Positions 1-5,163 of a stretch of 5,163 nucleotides of DNA are shown in pieces; position 1 is the first letter of the stretch; each line of letters begins with the position of its first letter. The position numbers and the translations under genes were made by a program. The notes below the pieces were generated by a model, which had not been told where the DNA came from, ran no database searches, and saw only the letters and a list, made by a program, of their open reading frames with translations. The DNA comes from Rikenellaceae bacterium (GTDB lineage: Bacteria; Bacteroidota; Bacteroidia; Bacteroidales; UBA932): NCBI GenBank assembly GCA_900767375.1, contig CAAFYX010000008.1:1-5163 (forward strand). Direction: 5' to 3'.

Positions 1-1311
1 CCTGACAGCAAGTTCAAGATGCTGCAGAATCTGCGTGACGACCTCGAGATTGTAATAGTTATCAGCGCTGTGGACATTGAGAAGAACAAGACCCGCAGCG
101 ACCTCGGCATCACCTACGACGTGGACGTGCTGCGCCTCCGCGAAGAGTTCATGAGCAGGAAGTTCCTCGTGAACTCCGTGGTCATCACCCACTACAACGG
201 CCAGTCCAGCGCGGACAACTACCGCCAGCGTCTCGAAAGGATGGGCATAACCGTCTACTATCACCACACCATCGAAGGCTACCCTAACAACGTCGCCCTC
301 ATCGACTCCGACGAAGGATTCGGAAAGAACGACTATGTCGAAACCACCCGCCCTCTCGTTGTGGTGACAGCTCCGGGCCCGGGAAGCGGCAAGATGGCCG
401 TCTGCCTGAGCCAGCTCTATCAGGACCACAAACGCGGCATCAAGGCCGGATACGCGAAGTTCGAGACCTTCCCGATCTGGAACCTCCCGCTCAAGCACCC
501 TCTCAACCTCGCATACGAGGCTGCCACAGCTGACCTCAACGACGTGAACATGATCGACCCGTTCCACCTCGAGGCCTACGGCAAGATGGCTGTCAACTAC
601 AACCGCGACATCGAGATATTCCCAGTCCTCAACGCCCTGTTCGAGGGCATCTACGGCGAGAACCCTTACAAGTCCCCGACCGATATGGGAGTCAATATGC
701 TCGGCTTCTGCATCTCCGACGAGGAGGTCTGCTGCAAGGCCGCCTGTGACGAGATAATCCGCCGCTACTATGACGCTCTCGGCAAGCTCGCCGAAGGCAA
801 TGTCAGCGACAGCGAGGTCAACAAGATATCCCTGCTCATGAAGCAGGCCAAACTCACGACCGACGACCGCCGCTGCACCGTCGCGGCGAAGGAGCGCAAG
901 GAGAAGTCCGGCGTGCCGTCCGCGGCCATCGAGATGCCGGACGGCACCATCCTGACCGCCGAGACCAGTTCCCTGCTCGGCCCGAGCGCAGCACTTATCC
1001 TGAACGCGACCAAATACCTCGCCGGCATCGACCACAAGGTCAAGCTCATCCCTCAGACCATGATCCAGCCTATCCAGAAGACCAAGGTTTCCTTCCTCCA
1101 CGGCAAGAATCCGCGCCTTCACACGGATGAGGTCCTGGTCGCACTGTCAATGCTCAGCACTACCGATGAGAACTGCAGGAAGGCCCTGGCCTGCCTGCCT
1201 CAGCTCAAGGGATGCCAGGTCCATTCCACGGTGCTCCTAAGCGAAGTGGACAGGAAGATATTCAAGAAACTTGGGGTCGGACTGACCTGTGACCCGATAA
1301 AGAAATCGTAA
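1..1311 (+). CDS. DUF1846 (UPF0371) family protein, 5'-truncated by window edge
   Basis: The reading frame is open from base 1 (PDSKFK precedes the first visible Met at 19), so the true start lies upstream. About 436 residues are visible. Family members are close to 500, so roughly 60 N-terminal residues are missing. Recognised from family-like segments, counted from the Met at 19: EIVIVISAVDIEKNK (10-24), RSDLGITYDVDVLRL (26-40), the glycine-rich GPGSGK (120-125, bases 376-393) after a hydrophobic strand (VVVTAP), and NMIDPFHLEAYG (177-188). GPGSGK resembles a nucleotide-binding P-loop but lacks the usual GxxxxGK[ST] ending (it is followed by Met), so ATP binding is only a possibility. The protein is soluble, with no signal peptide or membrane segment in the visible part. 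The biochemical function of DUF1846 is not established to my knowledge. The stop overlaps the nhaC start by one base (TAATG), implying co-transcription and coupled translation. Confidence 0.93.
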   Translation, partial: PDSKFKMLQNLRDDLEIVIVISAVDIEKNKTRSDLGITYDVDVLRLREEFMSRKFLVNSVVITHYNGQSSADNYRQRLERMGITVYYHHTIEGYPNNVALIDSDEGFGKNDYVETTRPLVVVTAPGPGSGKMAVCLSQLYQDHKRGIKAGYAKFETFPIWNLPLKHPLNLAYEAATADLNDVNMIDPFHLEAYGKMAVNYNRDIEIFPVLNALFEGIYGENPYKSPTDMGVNMLGFCISDEEVCCKAACDEIIRRYYDALGKLAEGNVSDSEVNKISLLMKQAKLTTDDRRCTVAAKERKEKSGVPSAAIEMPDGTILTAETSSLLGPSAALILNATKYLAGIDHKVKLIPQTMIQPIQKTKVSFLHGKNPRLHTDEVLVALSMLSTTDENCRKALACLPQLKGCQVHSTVLLSEVDRKIFKKLGVGLTCDPIKKS

Positions 1312-2756
1312 TGAAATCATCCGGACCATCCTGGCCTGTATCTTTGATTCCCCTTGTCGTTCTGGTCACGATACTATTCTTTGTGATCAGGCTGTTCGGC
1401 GCGGATGCGCTGGCGGGCGGAAGCCAGGTGGCCCTTCTGATCAGTACGGGAGTGGTCATCGCGCTGGCGATGCTTGTATACCGCATCCCGTGGACCAGCA
1501 TAGAGAGCGCCATCGCCGCCAACACCCGGTCCATCGGAACGGCTGTGCTCATCCTGCTTCTGATCGGCGCCATTGCCGGCAGCTGGATGGTCAGCGGGAT
1601 TGTCCCGACATTGATATACTATGGGCTCAAGATATTGAGCCCGAAGATTTTCCTTCTGGCAGTCTGCCTTATCTGCGCGGTCGTGTCGGTGATGACCGGC
1701 AGTTCCTGGACCACCATTGCGACCATCGGGGTCGCTTTCATAGGCATAGGCATTGCCCTGGGATTTCCGGTTGGATGGACAGCCGGAGCCATCATCTCGG
1801 GAGCGTATTTCGGGGACAAGATCTCACCTCTCTCCGATACCACCGTGCTGGCATCGTCCGTGACTGAAACCCCTCTTTTCACCCATATCAGGTACATGAT
1901 GATCACGACGATTCCGTCGTTCACCATCGCGTGCGTCGTGTTCCTGCTTGTCAGCCTTTTCCACAATCCCGGGGAGGCGATGCAGGCGGGCGAGTTCTCG
2001 CAGGCCATCAAGGAATCCTTCAACGTAAGCGCCTGGCTGCTCGTAGTGCCGGCCGTCACGGGATATCTGATATATAAAAGGCTTCCCGCCATACTCACCC
2101 TCATGCTTGCCGCGCTGATGGCAGGCATCGCCGCCCTCATCGCGCAGCCTCAGCTGGTCGCGCTCATCGGAGGAGGCGGGGAGCTGGACTTCGCTTACGG
2201 CTTCAAGGGCATCTTCATCACATATTATGGCGACACTGCGGTGCAGACCGGCAATGCCGCTCTGGATGACCTGATGCAGACCCACGGCATCTGCGGGATG
2301 CTCAGCACAGTATTCCTGATCCTCTGCGCCTCCGCGTTCGGCGGGGCGATGACCGGCTCGGGGATGATACAGAGTATCACCGACGTACTCACGAAGCGCA
2401 TCAGAAGGCGTACGCCAATGGTGGGCTCCACTGCCCTCACCGGCATTTTTGCCAATATGGTCACCGGCGACCAGTACCTCTCGATCATCCTCACATCCAA
2501 CCTCTACAAGGACCTCTACAAGGAGAACGGTTACGAAAGCCGTCTCCTGAGCCGCACCACGGAGGATTCCACCACTGTGACCTCCGTCCTCATCCCATGG
2601 AACTCCTGCGGTATGACCCAGGCCACGGTCCTGAAGGTGGCGACCATCGATTATCTGCCATACTGCATCTTCAACCTTCTGTCACCGGTGATGTCCGTCC
2701 TGGTAGCGGCCACAGGGTACAAGATAGTAAGGGCAGTGAAAAACTCTGAAGAATGA
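1311..2756 (+). CDS. nhaC: NhaC-family Na+/H+ antiporter
   Basis: Inner-membrane secondary transporter predicted to export Na+ in exchange for H+, supporting sodium tolerance and pH homeostasis. The 481 residues are strongly hydrophobic, with many predicted membrane segments (for example about 10-28, 40-57, 76-96, 112-128, 137-152, 195-215, 240-255, 259-279, 328-345, 455-470). NhaC-type conserved blocks are visible: MTGSSWTTIATIG (128-140), GAYFGDKISPLSDTTVLAS (164-182), GDQYLSIILT (386-395) and EDSTTVTSVLIPWNSCG (418-434). The polar Asp, Ser and Thr residues inside these hydrophobic blocks are the likely ion-path residues (inference). Length is normal for the family. The start at 1311 is chosen because it overlaps the upstream stop (TAATG) and gives a short N-terminus before the first membrane segment; no clear Shine-Dalgarno is present. 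Malate/lactate antiporters of the same superfamily (MleN-like) are an alternative, so substrate is less certain than family. Confidence 0.93.
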   Translation: MKSSGPSWPVSLIPLVVLVTILFFVIRLFGADALAGGSQVALLISTGVVIALAMLVYRIPWTSIESAIAANTRSIGTAVLILLLIGAIAGSWMVSGIVPTLIYYGLKILSPKIFLLAVCLICAVVSVMTGSSWTTIATIGVAFIGIGIALGFPVGWTAGAIISGAYFGDKISPLSDTTVLASSVTETPLFTHIRYMMITTIPSFTIACVVFLLVSLFHNPGEAMQAGEFSQAIKESFNVSAWLLVVPAVTGYLIYKRLPAILTLMLAALMAGIAALIAQPQLVALIGGGGELDFAYGFKGIFITYYGDTAVQTGNAALDDLMQTHGICGMLSTVFLILCASAFGGAMTGSGMIQSITDVLTKRIRRRTPMVGSTALTGIFANMVTGDQYLSIILTSNLYKDLYKENGYESRLLSRTTEDSTTVTSVLIPWNSCGMTQATVLKVATIDYLPYCIFNLLSPVMSVLVAATGYKIVRAVKNSEE

Positions 2757-3313
2757 ACATAGTAGTCAAGACATATTCCGGCGCCTGCATCGTCCGTCCC
2801 GACACTACCTGGGAGAAGGACAATGCAGATCTCTATGCTCCTGAGTTCGTCGAGGGGCTTTCCTTCAGCCCTGTTCTCTTTGCACGTGTCTCGAAGCCGG
2901 GACGCAGCGTGGGGGAGAGGTTCGCTTCACGCTACTATGATGCTGTGGGCTGCGGGGTGCTCCTTTATCCAGAGGAAATGCTTGACGGCTCCGAGACAGG
3001 GTTTGCCCGCGCAAGCTGTCTGGACCATACTTCCTTCCTTCCCGCTCCTATGTCCGACAAGGCTGTCCTGGGAGGGGAGTGCTCCTTCCGTCTGTTTTCT
3101 TCCGAACTTCTTTTCTACTCTGCTGATTTCTCCGCTTCGATGATTGAGAGCGCCATCGCAGAGGCTACAAAATACATTTATCTGCGTATCGGTGACCTCG
3201 TCGCTGTGGAACTGGACGAGCGCCGTCACCTTGTCAGCCGCTCTGACGGTTCGGTGTCTGTCCGCGGAGAATTCTGCGGCCTGACAACAAGCGATTTCAA
3301 AATTGTCCTTTAA
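2753..3313 (+). CDS. Degenerate fumarylacetoacetate hydrolase (FAH)-fold protein, probable pseudoenzyme
   Basis: A 186-residue soluble protein starting in a 4-nt ATGA overlap with the nhaC stop, so it is translationally coupled. It lines up from memory with the short (~200 aa) FAH-family proteins of Bacteroidota: RPDTTW (15-20) for the KPDSA block, PEF...GRSVGERFASRYYDAVGCG (30-68) for PEF...GKHIxxKFAHRYYDEIGLG without gaps, LDHTS (90-94) for FDGSA, and YLRIGDLV (143-150) for TLKxGDLI. Key residues are missing. The ExE metal-binding pair is Ser39 and Val41, the third acidic ligand after the YYD..G block is Leu70, and the TGTP loop is Val-Glu-Leu-Asp (152-155). The frame is intact and long, so this is not a decaying gene by frameshift, but hydrolase or decarboxylase activity is unlikely. 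Role unknown; a binding or regulatory role in the operon is conceivable. Sure of the ORF, fairly sure of the fold. Confidence 0.8.
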   Translation: MNIVVKTYSGACIVRPDTTWEKDNADLYAPEFVEGLSFSPVLFARVSKPGRSVGERFASRYYDAVGCGVLLYPEEMLDGSETGFARASCLDHTSFLPAPMSDKAVLGGECSFRLFSSELLFYSADFSASMIESAIAEATKYIYLRIGDLVAVELDERRHLVSRSDGSVSVRGEFCGLTTSDFKIVL

Positions 3314-3330
3314 TCGTTTTTAATTTTTTT
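3289..3330 (+). terminator. Possible weak intrinsic terminator of the three-gene operon
   Basis: AAGCGATT (3289-3296) can pair with AATCGTTT (3312-3319) with one G-T wobble around a 15-nt loop, and is followed by a T-rich run to 3330. The stem is short and AT-rich and overlaps the stop codon of the FAH-like gene, so termination would be inefficient. The T-run may instead serve as an AT-rich upstream element for the next promoter. Confidence 0.3.
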
Positions 3331-3355
3331 TAATAAAAAGTAAGTCTTACCTTTG
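3325..3355 (+). promoter_or_regulatory. Bacteroidota-type promoter for nhaA
   Basis: TACCTTTG at 3348-3355 matches the Bacteroidota -7 consensus TAnnTTTG exactly. About 19 bp upstream, TTTT at 3325-3328 is a weak match to the -33 TTTG/TTG element within a T-rich tract. Transcription would start near 3361-3363, giving a leader of about 35 nt to the ATG at 3397. The leader is T-rich with no Shine-Dalgarno complementary to the 16S tail, as is usual in this phylum. Confidence 0.72.
3340..3350. repeat. Perfect 11-bp palindrome GTAAGTCTTAC overlapping the nhaA -7 element
   Basis: GTAAG-T-CTTAC is a perfect inverted repeat with a 1-bp centre, and its right arm runs into the TA of the -7 box. Its position would let a dimeric regulator block the promoter, so it is a candidate operator. 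The arms are only 5 bp and could arise by chance. Confidence 0.35.
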
Positions 3356-3396
3356 CGCCGCAAAATCTTTTTTGGGGAACATTCAGTGTATTTACT

Positions 3397-4812
3397 ATGA
3401 GACTTATTCCGATCTACACCTGGAACAAAAGTATCAAGAAGTTTGAGAACAAGACAGTCAAGCTGTCGAACCAGCCTTGGTCACAGGGCGTGCTCCTTCT
3501 TCTCTGCGTTGTTCTGGCGATGCTTTTAGCAAACCTTCCATTTACAAAAGTCTTCTACAGGGACTTCCTTGAGACCAGCCTGCAGTTCCACTGCACGAGC
3601 CCTGACGGACACATTGACCTTCTTTTCCCTCGTGACATGACTGTCGAGAAGTTCATCAACGACATCCTGATGGTGATCTTCTTCTTTACCGTCGGCCTGG
3701 AAATCAAGCGTGAGGTGGCGTATGGAGAGCTTTCTTCCGTGAAGAAAGCGATGCTTCCAGTAATCGCCGCTTTCGGCGGTGTCGTTTTCCCTGCATTGAT
3801 CTTCACCCTTGTAAACCACGGCTCCGCAGCCGCTTCCGGCTGGGGCATCCCTACAGCTACGGATATCGCTTTCGCTGTGTGTATCCTGTCGGTCCTGGGG
3901 GACAAGGTGCCGGTTTCGTTGAAGGTGTTCCTGACGGCTCTCGCCATTGCCGATGACTTGATAGCGATTCTTGTGGTGGCTATCTTCTATGGCGGTCAGA
4001 TCAACCTGACCCTCCTTGCCATCTCGTTGCTGGTGATCGTCATTACCCTGGTCCTCAGAAAGATAGGTGAGAAGCACATCGCCGTATATGTCGCCCTTGC
4101 GATGGTGGTGTGGGCTCTCTTCTACTACTCCGGCATCCACGCTACGATGTCCGGTGTCGTGATGGCCTTCCTCATCCCGTCCCAGCCTCGCTACAACAAG
4201 GCTTACTTCATGCACAAGCGTGACTTCTACAACGCCAAGATCGATGAGTGGGACACTCCTGAAAACGAGGCGCTCGGATTCCCTTGCGGTCCTCAGAGGC
4301 ACTACCTCCGCGAGCTTCACAAGCTTGCCCAGGGCTCCATGGACATGAGCTACCGTGTGGAGCACAAGCTCTCGCCTTGGGTCAATTTCCTCATCATGCC
4401 TATCTTCGCCCTTGCCAATGCCGGTGTCGAGATAACCGATCTTTCTTATTTCAATATCTTCAAGTTCGACCCTGCACTCGGCAGCGTCAGCATGGGTATC
4501 TTCCTCGGCCTACTGCTTGGCAAGCCTCTCGGCATCACCCTGACCAGCTTCCTCGCTATCAAGCTGAAGCTCGGCGCCATGCCTGAGAAGGCCAGCTGGA
4601 AGATGTTCTTCGCCGTCGCATGCCTCGGCGGTATCGGCTTCACCATGTCTATCTTTGTGGACACCCTTTCATTCGGTGGTTTGGATCCAGAAGTGACTCA
4701 GGCTCTCCGTGATTCCGGCAAGATCGCCGTCCTTCTCGGCTCCATCTGCGCCGGCATCCTCGGTTCCATCCTGATCAACCTCGTTTCGAAGATCGAGCGC
4801 AAGAAACAGTAA
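3397..4812 (+). CDS. nhaA: NhaA-family Na+/H+ antiporter
   Basis: Inner-membrane electrogenic Na+/H+ antiporter (2 H+ in per Na+ out in the well-studied E. coli NhaA), used for sodium extrusion and pH homeostasis. The critical residues are all present by comparison with E. coli NhaA. The ion-binding Asp pair is Asp186-Asp187 in ALAIADDLIAI (E. coli Asp163/164). Asp156 in IPTATDIAFA matches Asp133, Lys376 in LLGKPLGI matches Lys300, and Glu102/Arg105 in GLEIKRE match the pH-sensing Glu78/Arg81. Further family blocks are FALANAGVEI (337-346) and GGIGFTMSIF (411-420). At 471 residues it is longer than the 388 of E. coli NhaA. Extra length includes an N-terminal extension, a loop near 60-82, and a charged hydrophilic segment at about 263-325 between membrane helices. 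The gene has its own promoter upstream and terminator downstream, so it appears monocistronic. Confidence 0.97.
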   Translation: MRLIPIYTWNKSIKKFENKTVKLSNQPWSQGVLLLLCVVLAMLLANLPFTKVFYRDFLETSLQFHCTSPDGHIDLLFPRDMTVEKFINDILMVIFFFTVGLEIKREVAYGELSSVKKAMLPVIAAFGGVVFPALIFTLVNHGSAAASGWGIPTATDIAFAVCILSVLGDKVPVSLKVFLTALAIADDLIAILVVAIFYGGQINLTLLAISLLVIVITLVLRKIGEKHIAVYVALAMVVWALFYYSGIHATMSGVVMAFLIPSQPRYNKAYFMHKRDFYNAKIDEWDTPENEALGFPCGPQRHYLRELHKLAQGSMDMSYRVEHKLSPWVNFLIMPIFALANAGVEITDLSYFNIFKFDPALGSVSMGIFLGLLLGKPLGITLTSFLAIKLKLGAMPEKASWKMFFAVACLGGIGFTMSIFVDTLSFGGLDPEVTQALRDSGKIAVLLGSICAGILGSILINLVSKIERKKQ

Positions 4813-4835
4813 TCCCTTTACTCCATACAACTCAC

Positions 4836-4868
4836 TGCATCCTCGGGCGACCGGGGATGCATTTTTTT
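4836..4868 (+). terminator. Strong intrinsic terminator after nhaA
   Basis: An 11-bp stem pairs TGCATCCTCGG (4836-4846) with CCGGGGATGCA (4851-4861), with one T-G wobble. It is closed by a GCGA tetraloop of the stable GNRA type (4847-4850) and followed directly by seven T (4862-4868). It lies 23 nt after the nhaA stop. The upstream side has no matching A-run, so it should work mainly in the + direction. Confidence 0.93.
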
Positions 4869-4971
4869 ATGGGCACCTTACTGTCATTCATACACACTGG
4901 TGAATTATAGCTTCTGGTTTCCATCCACCCCTCCCAGACCGCCCTCGACAATAGCCAGTCTCCCATGATTC

Positions 4972-5007
4972 GCGACTGCAAAGAATTCCCGTTTTCTTTG
5001 CAGTCGC
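4972..5007. repeat. Perfect 14-bp inverted repeat (hairpin 1 of a tandem pair)
   Basis: GCGACTGCAAAGAA (4972-4985) and its exact reverse complement TTCTTTGCAGTCGC (4994-5007) flank an 8-nt loop. The palindrome is not followed by a T-run on the + strand and has no run of T on the minus strand, so it is not a standard terminator. The inner core TGCAAAGAA is shared with hairpin 2. Confidence 0.9.
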
Positions 5008-5044
5008 AACCAATATTTTCTCCAAATGCCCTCAAATTCCGTTT

Positions 5045-5078
5045 TGAGTGCAAAGAATATGTCGATTCTTTGCACTCA
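5045..5078. repeat. Perfect 14-bp inverted repeat (hairpin 2 of a tandem pair)
   Basis: TGAGTGCAAAGAAT (5045-5058) and its exact reverse complement ATTCTTTGCACTCA (5065-5078) flank a 6-nt loop. The core TGCAAAGAA / TTCTTTGCA starts exactly 72 bp after the same core in hairpin 1 on both arms. The base of the stem differs (TGAG/CTCA here, GCGAC/GTCGC in hairpin 1) but remains fully paired. Both hairpins are followed by a similar stretch, CCAAT then TTTCTCCA or TTTCCA (5010-5024 and 5079-5090). Confidence 0.9.
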
Positions 5079-5163
5079 CCAATCTTTCCAGCCCATATCA
5101 CGGAAACTGCCGGCTCGTTTTGATTAGTTGGTTTCCACATTACCCCAGCATAATGTCCTGCAG

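Larger units (their letters stand above)
4869..5163. other. Intergenic region without a convincing gene; holds two tandem hairpins
   Basis: No ORF here has a recognisable family match, a plausible start context or coding-like composition. A 102-codon minus-strand frame (5140-4832) runs through the nhaA terminator and both inverted repeats and is judged spurious. No tRNA, rRNA, CRISPR or transposase sequence is seen. The notable content is the pair of inverted repeats at 4972-5007 and 5045-5078. A weak 6-bp inverted repeat, ACATTA (5137-5142) and TAATGT (5151-5156), lies at the right edge. Confidence 0.7.

Noticed and set aside
1619..2285. Overlapping 173- and 153-codon minus-strand ORFs within nhaC
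   Set aside because: Both lie wholly opposite a clear NhaC coding frame and show no domain of their own.
3526..4365. 279-codon minus-strand ORF antisense to nhaA
   Set aside because: Its product is rich in His, Asp, Gln and Arg, as expected from reading the opposite strand of a membrane-protein gene. NhaA on the + strand is unambiguous.
5058..5078. Possible Bacteroidota promoter in the right part of hairpin 2 or its complement (TATTCTTTG on the minus strand)
   Set aside because: The spacing is TA-nnn-TTTG rather than TA-nn-TTTG, there is no -33 element at the right distance, and no gene follows.
4972..5078. CRISPR array or integron attC sites
   Set aside because: Only two units are present, the repeats diverge, there are no unique spacers of uniform length, and no cas or integrase gene is in the window.
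4832..5140. 102-codon minus-strand ORF in the 3' intergenic region
   Set aside because: It runs through the nhaA terminator and both inverted repeats, has no recognisable family features, and its Cys/Lys/Asn/Ser-rich product does not look like a folded domain. A short protein encoded by a dispersed repeat cannot be fully excluded.
5137..5156. Inverted repeat ACATTA / TAATGT at the right edge
   Set aside because: Six AT-rich base pairs around an 8-nt loop are expected by chance, and there is no T-run or gene to give it a role.

Overview
The window looks like chromosomal DNA of a GC-rich member of the Bacteroidota, most likely Bacteroidales. Two things point there. The only clear promoter has the Bacteroidota -7 element TAnnTTTG (TACCTTTG, 3348-3355), and none of the gene starts has a strong Shine-Dalgarno sequence. 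The gene families present are also common in gut Bacteroidales. The exact genus cannot be read from this window.

Layout: all four genes are on the + strand. Positions 1-3313 hold a tightly packed three-gene set: a 5'-truncated DUF1846/UPF0371 protein, an NhaC-type Na+/H+ antiporter (1-nt TAATG overlap) and a small, degenerate fumarylacetoacetate-hydrolase (FAH)-fold protein (4-nt ATGA overlap). The overlaps imply one transcript with translational coupling. An AT-rich 83-bp gap carries a possible weak terminator and a Bacteroidota promoter. It leads into a separately transcribed NhaA-type Na+/H+ antiporter (3397-4812), which ends at a strong intrinsic terminator with a GCGA tetraloop (4836-4868). 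The last ~295 bp hold no convincing gene but contain two tandem, related, perfect 14-bp inverted repeats spaced 72 bp apart.

Functionally the window is about sodium/proton exchange. It holds two antiporters of unrelated families (NhaC and NhaA), each with its key residues or motifs, in neighbouring transcription units. The two partners of nhaC have no established link to ion transport. The FAH-like protein appears to have lost all three acidic metal ligands of the family, so it is probably a non-enzymatic derivative.

The two observations most worth following up are the FAH-like putative pseudoenzyme coupled to nhaC and the pair of hairpins at 4972-5078. The hairpin stems share a core but differ at the base in a way that preserves pairing. 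No complete new defence or mobile system is visible.
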